Shown: positions 25,016-32,760 of the stretch, one piece after another
How the letters are laid out: each line of letters opens with the position of its first letter
Position numbering within the stretch: position 1 is the stretch's first letter
NCBI GenBank assembly: GCA_003577005.1
Contig: QEUW01000100.1
Coordinates: 1-33,317, forward strand
Source of the DNA: Chloroflexota bacterium
GTDB taxonomy: Bacteria; Chloroflexota; Anaerolineae; Caldilineales; Caldilineaceae
Reading direction: 5' to 3'
Length of the DNA: 33,317 nt
Position numbers and translations under genes: made by a program
The notes under the pieces: model-generated
The model's input: only the letters and a program-made list of their open reading frames with translations
Database searches by the model: none
Told to the model about the DNA's origin: nothing

Positions 25016-25100
25016 GGTGCGTTGCACGCATAGCGTGCGATGCACCTCCGTATTGCCTGCACGCTACAGGTGCGTTGCACTCGCAGCGTGCAACACACCA
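25016..25100. repeat. GTGCGTTGCAC-type palindrome cluster (family A)
   Basis: It contains GGTGCGTTGCAC (25016-25027), GTGCGATGCACCT (25035-25047, identical to 7427-7439), AGGTGCGTTGCAC (25068-25080, identical to the last 13 bases of the window) and GCGTGCAACACACC near 25086-25099. Several mutually complementary pairs allow alternative hairpins. It lies between the second permease gene and the first ATPase gene. Confidence 0.82.
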
Positions 25101-25116
25101 GATTTCGGAAGTTCCC

Positions 25117-26205
25117 ATGCAAAAGAACGACGTATTGGTGGAAGTCAAGGAGCTGGAGACTCACTTTTTTCTGCGCGAGGGTATCATCCGCGCGGTGGAC
25201 GGTGTCTCATTCGCCATCCGCCGCAGCCACACGCTGGGCGTGCTGGGGGAAAGCGGCTGTGGCAAATCGGTGACCGGTTTTTCGCTCCTGCGTCTGGTGC
25301 GCTCGCCGGGCAAGATCGTGGGCGGCAACATTCTGCTCCACCTGGATGGGCGGTCGGGCGCCAGCCAACAGCGTGAAATCGTCGACCTGGTCGCGCTCGA
25401 CCCCAATAGCGAAGCCATGCGCCGGATCCGGGGCGCCGAGATCGCCATGGTCTTTCAGGAGCCAATGACCTCGCTGGACCCGGTCTACACCGTGGGTGAG
25501 CAGATCATGGAAGCCATCATCTACCACCAGCAGGTTACGAAGCAGGAAGCCCGTAACCGCGCCATCGAACTGCTGCGCCGGGTCAATTTGCCCAATCCAG
25601 GCCAGATGGTCGACCGCTACCCGCACCAGTTGTCAGGCGGGATGCGCCAACGGGCGATGATCGCCATGGCGCTCTCCTGCCGCCCGCGCCTCCTCATTGC
25701 AGACGAGCCAACTACGGCGCTCGACGTGACTACCGAGGCGCAGATCCTGGAGCTGATGAACGACCTCAAGGCCGAGCTGGATATGTCCATCCTCTTCATC
25801 ACCCACAACCTGGGGGTGGTGGCGGAAATGGCCGAGGATGTGATTGTCATGTACCTGGGCCGGGTCGTCGAACAGGCGGATGTACGCTCGCTCTTTTATG
25901 ACCCCAAACATCCCTACACCCAGGCGCTGTTGCGTTCCATTCCACGTATTGGCCAGAAGCGCCAGCAGCGGCTGGAATCGATCCAGGGCATGGTGCCGGC
26001 CCCCCACGATGTACCATCGGGCTGCCCTTTTCACCCGCGTTGCCCCGCGTCTATGCCGGGCATCTGCGACACCATGCGACCCCAACTCCGGGATGTGGGT
26101 GGGGGCCACCTGGTCAGTTGTTTTCTCTATGACGGCCAGCAGCAAGAACAGACGGCAGCGGGGTACAGCCAGCCGGAGCCGACCACAATCGACGCCATGC
26201 CATGA
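25117..26205 (+). CDS. dppD: peptide-type ABC transporter ATPase (DppD-like)
   Basis: A 362-residue ATPase that powers the importer. Walker A is GESGCGKS (44-51), the Q-loop lies in [12 protein letters not shown], the ABC signature is LSGGMRQR (172-179), Walker B is LLIADEP (192-198), and the H-loop is in FITHNLG. The C-terminal oligopeptide domain carries [16 protein letters not shown] plus a later Cys (HLVSC). This set of cysteines in DppD/DppF-type ATPases can hold an iron-sulfur cluster in some family members. ATG 25117 is taken as the start at the conserved [18 protein letters not shown]; the ribosome site is weak. Its stop overlaps the start of the next ATPase (ATGA). Confidence 0.94.
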   Translation: MQKNDVLVEVKELETHFFLREGIIRAVDGVSFAIRRSHTLGVLGESGCGKSVTGFSLLRLVRSPGKIVGGNILLHLDGRSGASQQREIVDLVALDPNSEAMRRIRGAEIAMVFQEPMTSLDPVYTVGEQIMEAIIYHQQVTKQEARNRAIELLRRVNLPNPGQMVDRYPHQLSGGMRQRAMIAMALSCRPRLLIADEPTTALDVTTEAQILELMNDLKAELDMSILFITHNLGVVAEMAEDVIVMYLGRVVEQADVRSLFYDPKHPYTQALLRSIPRIGQKRQQRLESIQGMVPAPHDVPSGCPFHPRCPASMPGICDTMRPQLRDVGGGHLVSCFLYDGQQQEQTAAGYSQPEPTTIDAMP

Positions 26206-27218
26206 CTGAGAACAGCCAGCCTATTCTGGAGGTGCGCAACCTCCAACAACACTTTCCCATCACACGGGGCTTGTTGCGCCGGATAGTCGGCCACGTCAAA
26301 GCGGTGGACGGCGTCTCGTTCACCGTCCCCGCCGGCAAGACGCTGGGTCTCGTGGGCGAGAGCGGCTGTGGGAAGACCTCGACCGGCCACTGTATCATGG
26401 GCGGGGTGCGCCCCACCGGGGGAGAGATCATCTTTCACGATCCACAGCTAGGCCCCACCGATCTCGTCAAGGCGGACAGAGCGACGCTACGACAGGTGCG
26501 CCGCAACATGCAGATGGTCTTCCAGGACCCGAACTCGTCGCTCAATCCCCGAATGACGGTGTTGGAAATCGTCGGCGAACCGCTCATCGTCAACAACGTA
26601 GCGCGCGGCAAAGCGGTGGAGGAGCGTGTGGCCCGGCTGCTGCGTCTGGTGGGGCTGTCACCCGACTATATGCGCCGTTTTCCGCACGCCTTCAGCGGCG
26701 GCCAGCGCCAGCGGATCGTCATCGCACGGGCCCTGGCGCTCAATCCGCATTTTATCGTTGCCGACGAGCCAATCTCCGCGCTCGATGTCTCGATCCAAGC
26801 GCAGACGCTCAATCTGCTGCAAGATTTGCAGGAGCAACTGCACCTCTCCTATCTCTTCATCTCGCACGATCTCAGCGTGGTTGAACATGTGAGCGATAGG
26901 GTGGCGGTGATGTATGTGGGCAAAATCGTCGAGATGGCCACGACCAGCGACCTCTTTCATCACCCACAGCACCCGTACACCGAGGCGCTGCTGTCAGGCG
27001 TGCCCCGCCCCGACCCCGATGCAGAGAAACGCCGCATTACCTTGACCGGCGAAGTCGCCAACCCGGCCCATCCACCGAGCGGCTGTTATTTCCACCCCCG
27101 GTGTCGCTATGCGGAACAACGCTGTAAAGAGGAGACACCGACGCTACGCGAGGTCGGACCGGGCCACCTGGCCGCCTGCCACTTTGCCGAGCAGCTGACA
27201 CTTCGGGGTGTAAATTGA
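26202..27218 (+). CDS. dppF: peptide-type ABC transporter ATPase (DppF-like)
   Basis: The second nucleotide-binding subunit, 338 residues. Walker A is GESGCGKT (52-59), the signature is FSGGQRQR, Walker B is [14 protein letters not shown], and the H-loop is FISHDLS. The C-terminal oligopeptide motif is [15 protein letters not shown] with a later Cys in HLAAC, paralleling DppD. Its ATG overlaps the DppD stop by four bases, so the two ATPases should be made in equal amounts. This is the only junction of the operon without a stem-loop. Its TGA stop lies inside the -35 box of the promoter for the next gene. Confidence 0.94.
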   Translation: MTENSQPILEVRNLQQHFPITRGLLRRIVGHVKAVDGVSFTVPAGKTLGLVGESGCGKTSTGHCIMGGVRPTGGEIIFHDPQLGPTDLVKADRATLRQVRRNMQMVFQDPNSSLNPRMTVLEIVGEPLIVNNVARGKAVEERVARLLRLVGLSPDYMRRFPHAFSGGQRQRIVIARALALNPHFIVADEPISALDVSIQAQTLNLLQDLQEQLHLSYLFISHDLSVVEHVSDRVAVMYVGKIVEMATTSDLFHHPQHPYTEALLSGVPRPDPDAEKRRITLTGEVANPAHPPSGCYFHPRCRYAEQRCKEETPTLREVGPGHLAACHFAEQLTLRGVN

Positions 27219-27243
27219 CTTTTTCCCGCCATCCATCGATAAT
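27215..27243 (+). promoter_or_regulatory. sigma-70 promoter of the PHP-PrsW pair (leaderless)
   Basis: TTGACT (27215-27220), a 17-base spacer and GATAAT (27238-27243) match the consensus at 10 of 12 positions. Only eight bases separate the -10 box from ATG 27252, and no Shine-Dalgarno lies between. The -35 box contains the dppF stop codon. Confidence 0.78.
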
Positions 27244-27251
27244 GCACCGCC

Positions 27252-27917
27252 ATGTGGAAAGTTGATCTCCATTCCCACACGATCTACAGCAAAGATTGCC
27301 TCACCCCTACCGCCGACCTGATCGCCCGCGCCCGCGCCATCGGGCTGGATAAAATCGCCGTCACCGAGCACAACCGGCTGGATGGCGCCCTGGCCGCCAA
27401 AAAGCTGGCGCCCGACCTGGTCATCGTCGGCGAAGAGATCATGACCACGCACGGCGAGATCATCGGCTATTACCTGACGGAAGAGGTGCCGCGCGGCCTC
27501 TCGCCGCAAGAGACGATCCGCCGGCTGCGAGACCAGGGCGCGGTGATCACCATCCCCCACCCGCTTGATTCGCTGCGCCGCTCGGCCATGGGTCTGGACA
27601 ACGTACTCGCGGTGATCGACCAGGTCGATGCGCTGGAGGTACTCAACGCCCGCTGTGTGCGCACGCAGGACAATGTGGCGGCCGCCGTCCTGGCGCAGGA
27701 GCATAACAAACTGGTGACGGCCGGCAGCGATGCACACACGCTCGCCGAAGTGGGCCGCTGTTACACAGAAATGCCCCCTTTTGAAGACAACGCTGCGGCC
27801 TTTCTGGCCGCACTACAGGAAGCCCGGCCCGCTGGCGTTATCAGCCCGTTTTGGCCCCACTTTGCCAGCACCTATGCCCGCTGGCGCAAGCGCATCCTGC
27901 CGGTGAAGCTGCCATGA
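27252..27917 (+). CDS. PHP-domain metal-dependent phosphoesterase
   Basis: A 221-residue PHP-family protein. These enzymes use three metal ions to hydrolyse phosphoesters of nucleotides, nucleic-acid ends or sugar phosphates. The metal-binding residues appear in order: H7 and H9 (DLHSHT), H40 (TEHN), E61 or E62 (GEEI), H67, H103 (PHPLD), and D160 and H162 (GSDAH). It is shorter than the YciV/RNase AM group (about 290), so the substrate cannot be assigned. It is cytoplasmic, with no signal or membrane segment. The start has no ribosome site and lies next to a promoter, suggesting a leaderless message. Its stop overlaps the PrsW start (ATGA). Confidence 0.85.
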   Translation: MWKVDLHSHTIYSKDCLTPTADLIARARAIGLDKIAVTEHNRLDGALAAKKLAPDLVIVGEEIMTTHGEIIGYYLTEEVPRGLSPQETIRRLRDQGAVITIPHPLDSLRRSAMGLDNVLAVIDQVDALEVLNARCVRTQDNVAAAVLAQEHNKLVTAGSDAHTLAEVGRCYTEMPPFEDNAAAFLAALQEARPAGVISPFWPHFASTYARWRKRILPVKLP

Positions 27918-28888
27918 GCCTGATGATTGGCATCTACATCTCTCTGGTTGCGGCGGTGTTGCCGACCCTCATTTATGTGTTGCTCTTCTACTGGGCAGAC
28001 CGCTACGAGCGTGAGCCGTGGTGGCTGGTCACAGTCGCTTTTCTCTGGGGCGCAATCCCGGCTGTGATTGCCAGCATCATCGCCGAGTTCATCCTGGGCG
28101 TTCCATTGGCGAGCGACGCACCCTCGCTGGGCACCCAAGTGGTGGAGAGCGCCCTCTTTGCGCCGGTGATTGAAGAAGTGGCCAAGGGGGCGGCCCTGCT
28201 CGGTATTTTCGTCTGGTTCCGCCGTGAGTTCGACGGTGTATTGGATGGGTTACTCTACGGGGCGCTGATCGGGTTTGGCTTTGCCATGACCGAAAACGCC
28301 CTCTATTTTATTGGAGCATTTTCCGAGGGTGGATTTGGCGGGCTGACGGTGGTCTTTTTTCTGCGCGTGGTGCTCTTTGGTCTCAACCACTCGTTCTATA
28401 CCGGCCTCACCGGGATCGGCTTTGGGCTGGCCCGCACAGCGCACAGCCGGCGTGGACGCTGGTTCTGGTCACTCCTGGGGTTGGCGTTGGCTATTCTAGC
28501 CCATGCGTTGCACAACTTCGGCGCCAGCGTGGCGAGTGTCAATGCGGCCGGGCTTGGCTTATCGCTGCTGGTGGCGACCGGCGGCTTTGTCATTCTTATC
28601 TTGACGGTTTTGCTTGCCTGGCAGCAAGAGCGCAGTTATATTCGCCACGAACTGGCCAGTGAAGTAGGAACGCTGCTCAGTGAAGAAGAGTATCGTTCCT
28701 TGCTTGGCCGCTGGCGCAACCCGCTGCGCAAACGCAAGAGCGAACAAACCTACGCCAACCGCATGCAACAACTGGTGCAGTTGGCGCTACGCCAACAACG
28801 GCTCCGGCGCATGGGGCAAGCGGCAGAGTCAACGCTGGCCGCCGAGATCGACCGGTTGCGTACCCAACTGGCCCACCCCTCCTCCTAA
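27914..28888 (+). CDS. PrsW-family intramembrane protease
   Basis: A 324-residue membrane protein of the PrsW/CAAX-protease-related superfamily. In Bacillus, PrsW makes the first cut in an anti-sigma factor. About eight membrane segments occupy residues 1-240. The conserved catalytic-type residues are the double Glu in PVIEEVAKG (E87-E88), E127 in FAMTENALYF, H159 in GLNHSFYTG and H200 in AHALHNF. A basic, coiled-coil-like cytoplasmic tail of about 85 residues follows. ATG 27914 overlaps the PHP stop by four bases, so the two are translationally coupled. Its target is unknown. The membrane anti-sigma factor encoded at 31116-31964 is a candidate, but this is only inference from proximity. Confidence 0.88.
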   Translation: MSLMIGIYISLVAAVLPTLIYVLLFYWADRYEREPWWLVTVAFLWGAIPAVIASIIAEFILGVPLASDAPSLGTQVVESALFAPVIEEVAKGAALLGIFVWFRREFDGVLDGLLYGALIGFGFAMTENALYFIGAFSEGGFGGLTVVFFLRVVLFGLNHSFYTGLTGIGFGLARTAHSRRGRWFWSLLGLALAILAHALHNFGASVASVNAAGLGLSLLVATGGFVILILTVLLAWQQERSYIRHELASEVGTLLSEEEYRSLLGRWRNPLRKRKSEQTYANRMQQLVQLALRQQRLRRMGQAAESTLAAEIDRLRTQLAHPSS

Positions 28889-28891
28889 AGT

Positions 28892-28927
28892 AACTTCCCG
28901 GCGCAACGGGCGTCACACCGGGAAGTT
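28892..28927 (+). terminator. hairpin terminator after the PHP-PrsW pair
   Basis: AACTTCCCGG (28892-28901) pairs perfectly with CCGGGAAGTT (28918-28927) around a 16-base loop, three bases after the stop. Only a weak T-rich stretch follows, so it may be a termination or RNA-stabilising hairpin. Confidence 0.65.
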
Positions 28928-29047
28928 CTGTTGGACTGATGAGGAGGGGTTCATCAGCGTCACAACAACAGCGCACCTATATCATGCTGCTAGCAAATTA
29001 ACCTGCAATTAAAGGGACATAAAGCTTTGCTTAAGGTTGTAACAATT

Positions 29048-29076
29048 TTGGCAGTAGCTGCCAGCCGGCGTATACT
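29048..29076 (+). promoter_or_regulatory. sigma-70 promoter of the PT-stalk surface protein (leaderless)
   Basis: TTGGCA (29048-29053), a 17-base spacer and TATACT (29071-29076) match the consensus at 10 of 12 positions. ATG 29084 begins seven bases after the -10 box, and the bases between (GGGCGCC) are not a Shine-Dalgarno. Confidence 0.75.
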
Positions 29077-29083
29077 GGGCGCC

Positions 29084-30133
29084 ATGCAACGGACGATCTT
29101 CAGACTGTCGCACAGCCTGCTCAGGGTAAGTGTGCTGGCTGCGGTGCTTTCTGGTCACCTCTTGGCTGTGCGGCCCCTCCATGCCTCGGAGCCGTGCGAT
29201 CCACCCAATGTCATTCCCCGGCCGGTCTGTGATATGGATTCGTTTCACGGCGCTCGCCCGCGCCAGGTCCCGGACGGCTGGAATGAATTTGTCATCTATG
29301 GCAACCCCGACTTCTATCAAGACGACCACAGCTACTGGGGCGGACCCAACCTGACCATCGCCAGCTTTGGCGGTACTTTCAAGGCGGGCATCTACACCCA
29401 GGTGGCCGTGACACCCGGAGCGGGTTATCGCGCCAGCATCGCCTGGGGCGCGCCCAATGCGCCCGACACCTTTGGCCGCCAGTTGGGTATCGACCCCACC
29501 GGCGGGACCGACCCCAACAGCCCCAACATCATCTGGGGCCCTATGCACTGGGGCGAAGGGCGCATCCTCAATTACCCGCCCCCTGACGTCAACATTGATG
29601 TCCAGGCGCGCGCATTAGGTGAAACAGTGACCCTCTTTGTGATGGTGGATCATCCAACGAGCACAGGAGACAACATCATCCTGCTCGATGCGATTGCTCT
29701 CTACCCGGACGAAAGTGCGCCGGCTGTGGAATTGCCACCAACCGAGACACCTACACCGGAGCCCATTCAGGAGGAGGCGCCCGTTGCCGCCGCAGCGCTG
29801 GCCGCGGCGCCAGCGGTGGCGCAAGTGGCGCTGCCGACCGAGACGCCTACCGCCACCGATACACCGCCGCCGACCGAGACGCCCACCGCCACCCCAACCC
29901 ACACGGCCACGCCTACGCCAACAGCCACACCCTCACCCTCGCCAACGGCCACCGCCACCTGGACACCCTGGCCGACGGTCACGCCGGTGGTTTTTTCGCT
30001 CGATTCGGCGCCGAATCAGGTCTGGCGTCTCGCCCGCCGCACCCAACCGGCCACTCTGGCGCTCTTGGGCATGGTGAGTCTGGGGAGCGCGGGGGTGTGC
30101 GCCGGTTCGCTCTGGTGGCTGCGACGCCGCTGA
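29084..30133 (+). CDS. exported surface protein with Pro/Thr stalk and C-terminal membrane anchor
   Basis: A 349-residue protein that I cannot assign to a named family. It has a signal peptide (1-34, ending PLHAS) and a compact globular region (35-215) rich in Trp, Gly and aromatic residues, with three Cys and a beta-sandwich look similar in style to carbohydrate-binding modules. A low-complexity Pro/Thr/Ala stalk (216-301, TPTATPT repeats) follows. One membrane segment (about 323-345) ends in WWLRRR. The domain order suggests display outside the cell on a stiff, possibly glycosylated stalk, anchored by the C-terminal helix; no LPxTG sorting signal is present. An upstream TTG at 29027 would extend the frame, but the promoter at 29048-29076 lies inside that extension. 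It converges on the P460 gene with a 7-base gap. Confidence 0.75.
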   Translation: MQRTIFRLSHSLLRVSVLAAVLSGHLLAVRPLHASEPCDPPNVIPRPVCDMDSFHGARPRQVPDGWNEFVIYGNPDFYQDDHSYWGGPNLTIASFGGTFKAGIYTQVAVTPGAGYRASIAWGAPNAPDTFGRQLGIDPTGGTDPNSPNIIWGPMHWGEGRILNYPPPDVNIDVQARALGETVTLFVMVDHPTSTGDNIILLDAIALYPDESAPAVELPPTETPTPEPIQEEAPVAAAALAAAPAVAQVALPTETPTATDTPPPTETPTATPTHTATPTPTATPSPSPTATATWTPWPTVTPVVFSLDSAPNQVWRLARRTQPATLALLGMVSLGSAGVCAGSLWWLRRR

Positions 30134-30140
30134 TAGGGGG

Positions 30141-31013
30141 CTATTCGCCCGCTGTGACGACAATCTTGCCGTGCATCGACGGATGGATCGCACAGAAGAA
30201 ATCGTACTCCCCAGGTTCATCGAATGTACGGCGGAAGCCGCCCTGTATCCGCAAGGTACTGTTGAAGCTTCCATCCGTAGCGGACACCGTGTGAAAGACC
30301 ACATCCCGGTTGCGCCAGGTCACCTCAGAGCCGGCCGTGACGGTCATGACGTCGGTCGTAAACTGGTAGTCCACCAGGTCGATGGTGTTGGTAGGCATCG
30401 AACTGGCCTCGATCTCGCCCGCCATCATTGCGGCATGGCGGTGGGCGCCAAAGACCCAGTCTTTGCCCATGCCCGCTTCCATGTGGCATGAGGCACATCC
30501 CTGGGTTCGATCAGGTGGCGTAAGAAAGCTCTCGTCGGGCCGGTAGGCCACATACTCCCACTCGCCATTGCGTAACTCGCCGTACTTGGCACCAAAGCCA
30601 GGCTCCTTGCGCATGACAAAGATACCGGTCAGTTCGTCGCGCACATAGCGACCACTTTCGTCCAACAGCACATTGCCGGCATCGTCCCGTCCAGTGCGGT
30701 ACACTTCCATCACAAGAATACTGCCGTACGGAAACTCCTCGCCCGGCAGGACATTGGCAGCCCGGTCATTGGCATAGATCACGCGCGCCGTCCGGTTGTC
30801 GGGACGGTCGAACTCATAGTAGAGGCTGTAAGCGCTTTGGTAGTTGGTGGGAAAGCCCACGCGATCCACTTCGGGGCCAGGTTCAGGCGTTGGCGCCTGG
30901 ATCGGCTGGCAGGCCCCTAGCAGGGTGACGATGAGCAGCAGCACTGCAAGAAGAACGCTATAGAGCAGACGAGTGCGCCGCACGCTGACCAGCGCAACAA
31001 CGGTGTCAAACAT
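30141..31013 (-). CDS. cytochrome P460-cupredoxin fusion lipoprotein
   Basis: A 290-residue exported redox protein. A hydrophobic leader ends in the lipobox LLGAC (C35), so it should be lipid-anchored outside the membrane. Residues about 50-200 form a cytochrome P460-like domain with the haem-attachment motif CASCH (C173, C176, H177). Residues about 205-290 form a cupredoxin with type-1 copper ligands H241 (VFHTV), C274, H277 and M280. The C-x2-H-x2-M spacing is amicyanin-like. The two centres in one chain suggest haem-to-copper electron transfer, but the substrate is unknown (P460 proteins act on hydroxylamine or bind NO). ATG 31013 is preferred over 31028 because GGAGG lies 8 bases before it. 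It lies 102 bases downstream of the anti-sigma gene on the same strand. Confidence 0.85.
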   Translation of the reverse strand: MFDTVVALVSVRRTRLLYSVLLAVLLLIVTLLGACQPIQAPTPEPGPEVDRVGFPTNYQSAYSLYYEFDRPDNRTARVIYANDRAANVLPGEEFPYGSILVMEVYRTGRDDAGNVLLDESGRYVRDELTGIFVMRKEPGFGAKYGELRNGEWEYVAYRPDESFLTPPDRTQGCASCHMEAGMGKDWVFGAHRHAAMMAGEIEASSMPTNTIDLVDYQFTTDVMTVTAGSEVTWRNRDVVFHTVSATDGSFNSTLRIQGGFRRTFDEPGEYDFFCAIHPSMHGKIVVTAGE

Positions 31014-31115
31014 GGGATCGACCTCCATTTGGCTGTAAAGGATGGACTGCGCGTTTGGGTATGAGCAACAAGTGCTCTATGATCCTTTACTGTCAAACAG
31101 GCTTTTTGGATCCCT

Positions 31116-31964
31116 CTATTCTTCAATTTGCCACACCAAGACGATTTCGCCGGCGGGGGCGGTTGACCCGATCGGTTGGAGCGTCACCTGGGCGGAGGCA
31201 AAGATGGGGTCTTGTGTCGCAGCATCGAACAGCAGCAGGCCAAAGCCGTCGCGGTTGACCTGAAAGAGGCCGGCCAGTTGGGTCTCGCCATCCTGGGTCA
31301 GCCAGAGGTGATAGGCGCTCCCTGGCGGCGGTGGGGGAAGGCGGGCAGCCATGGCCACGACATGCACCATATCTGACCGGGTAAAGAGCTTGCCGTAGGC
31401 GCGCGAATCCCCTTCTGGGGGGAGGAGGATGCGGCGCGTGGTTCTGCTCGAATCGACCACTTCGAGCACCAGTTCCTGCTGCTGCCCGACCAAGTCTGCA
31501 AATTCAGCGCGCAAGGCGCGTTCACGAGCCAGCACAACAGTGAGATGGATGCTCCACGCAAGCGTAAGCAGAAAAAGAAGCGTGATGGCGAGCGCAGCCA
31601 GGCGCAACCGGCGCTGAGACCAGATGGGCCACACCCAAAGACGGCTGCCGGTGGTGGAGTTCGGCAGCGCATTCCCTGACGTTGGGGACCTTCCGGGCAG
31701 CGGCGCGAGCTCGGCGACATTCATTTCATCGGGGTTATCGTCAAGCTGGCGCAGCAGCCGGTCTTTGAGCGTTGGCGGGAGGTGGTGGGGCGAGACGGTC
31801 GCCAGGGCCAGCGGTAGATGCGCAAGGGTTTCCTGATATTCGGCCAGCACCTCGCGGCACGCTGGACAGAGGGCCAGGTGCTCTTCAACCTGCCGCCGGA
31901 GTGTGTCATCCAGCAGGCCGAGCGCGTATTCTTCTAACAATTCACGTACAGCTTCACAGTTCAT
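31116..31964 (-). CDS. membrane anti-sigma factor (zinc-finger N-terminus, RskA-type C-terminus)
   Basis: A 282-residue regulator that should hold the ECF sigma factor encoded upstream inactive at the membrane. The N-terminal ZAS-type domain has C3 and H29-x3-C33-x2-C36 (EEHLALCPACREV). A linker follows, then one membrane segment at about 121-144 and an outside domain of the RskA/anti-sigma-K type (YHLWLTQDGETQLAGLFQVN and a C-terminal VLVWQIEE). ATG 31964 is preferred to the TTG two codons upstream. It lies 100 bases after the sigma stop on the same strand. In the family, release of the sigma factor follows redox change at the Cys cluster or proteolysis of the membrane part. Confidence 0.88.
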   Translation of the reverse strand: MNCEAVRELLEEYALGLLDDTLRRQVEEHLALCPACREVLAEYQETLAHLPLALATVSPHHLPPTLKDRLLRQLDDNPDEMNVAELAPLPGRSPTSGNALPNSTTGSRLWVWPIWSQRRLRLAALAITLLFLLTLAWSIHLTVVLARERALRAEFADLVGQQQELVLEVVDSSRTTRRILLPPEGDSRAYGKLFTRSDMVHVVAMAARLPPPPPGSAYHLWLTQDGETQLAGLFQVNRDGFGLLLFDAATQDPIFASAQVTLQPIGSTAPAGEIVLVWQIEE

Positions 31965-32064
31965 CTTCAACTAAACTCACTTCGCCCGTCAACAGACCTC
32001 GCCACCACGATTTTAACCGGATGAGGCCCGGCACAGTAGAAATCATCAACCGGGCGACTACGAC

Positions 32065-32739
32065 TTATGTCGCCTGCCGCCACCGCATCAGTTGGCCGCG
32101 CAGCTTTTGTAGACCGAGCCGGATTCGTTTCTTGACCGTGCCAAGCGGCCAACCTAGTTCCGCCGCAATGGCGGACTGGCTGAGACCACCAAAGTAAGCC
32201 AGGACAATCGCGCGGCGCTGTTCCGGCGGCAGCTCGTGCAGCGCACGTACCATCGCCGCCTGCTGTTCGTGTTCCCAGAGGGCTTCGGCCACGCTGGCCT
32301 CTGGGTCGTTAACCTCGCCCAGGAGCCGCTCGATTTCATCGAGCGCGGCCGTACGCTCCTCGTGGCTGCGGCGTTTGAGGTGGTCGAAGATGTGATTGCG
32401 GACCAGGGTCATAAACCAGGCTTTGAACGCGCCACGGCCGGGGTCGAATTGTTCCGCCCGGCGCCAGAGTCGCAAAAAGGCTTCTTGCACAATCTCTTCG
32501 GCATCGGCGGGCGAGAGCTGGTGGGCAGCCAGGGCATACACCGCTGGCGCATAGCGGTCATAGAGCAGCGTAAACGCGGCAACCTCGCGCTGCTTGACAC
32601 GCTCGACCAGGCTTTCGTCACTCACCTGGTTCACTTGGGGCTGGACTGGAGAACGATCTGGCACGGGAACCTTGTAGTGACCCACCGACCAGCGTAGGTC
32701 GTGGGTTCTGAGATGCAAAACTGGGCTGAGCGGATCCAT
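32065..32739 (-). CDS. ECF sigma factor (SigK-like)
   Basis: A 224-residue alternative sigma factor. Region 2 (about 40-110) shows LYDRYAPAVYALAAHQLSP, DAEEIVQEAFLRLWRRAEQFD and AWFMTLVRNHIFDHLKRR. A linker rich in acidic residues is followed by region 4 (about 160-215, LPPEQRRAIVLAYFGGLSQSAIAAELGWPLGTVKKRIRLG shortened here to its family features: a helix-turn-helix ending TVKKRIRLGLQKLR). The N-terminal about 38 residues precede the conserved part, so a start closer to 32630 is possible, but no ribosome site supports one. It lies 21 bases after the acetyltransferase stop and upstream of its probable anti-sigma factor. It probably drives its own operon, including the P460-cupredoxin gene; no ECF promoter could be identified. 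Confidence 0.88.
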   Translation of the reverse strand: MDPLSPVLHLRTHDLRWSVGHYKVPVPDRSPVQPQVNQVSDESLVERVKQREVAAFTLLYDRYAPAVYALAAHQLSPADAEEIVQEAFLRLWRRAEQFDPGRGAFKAWFMTLVRNHIFDHLKRRSHEERTAALDEIERLLGEVNDPEASVAEALWEHEQQAAMVRALHELPPEQRRAIVLAYFGGLSQSAIAAELGWPLGTVKKRIRLGLQKLRGQLMRWRQAT

Positions 32740-32760
32740 CCACCTGTGTATCGATTCTGC

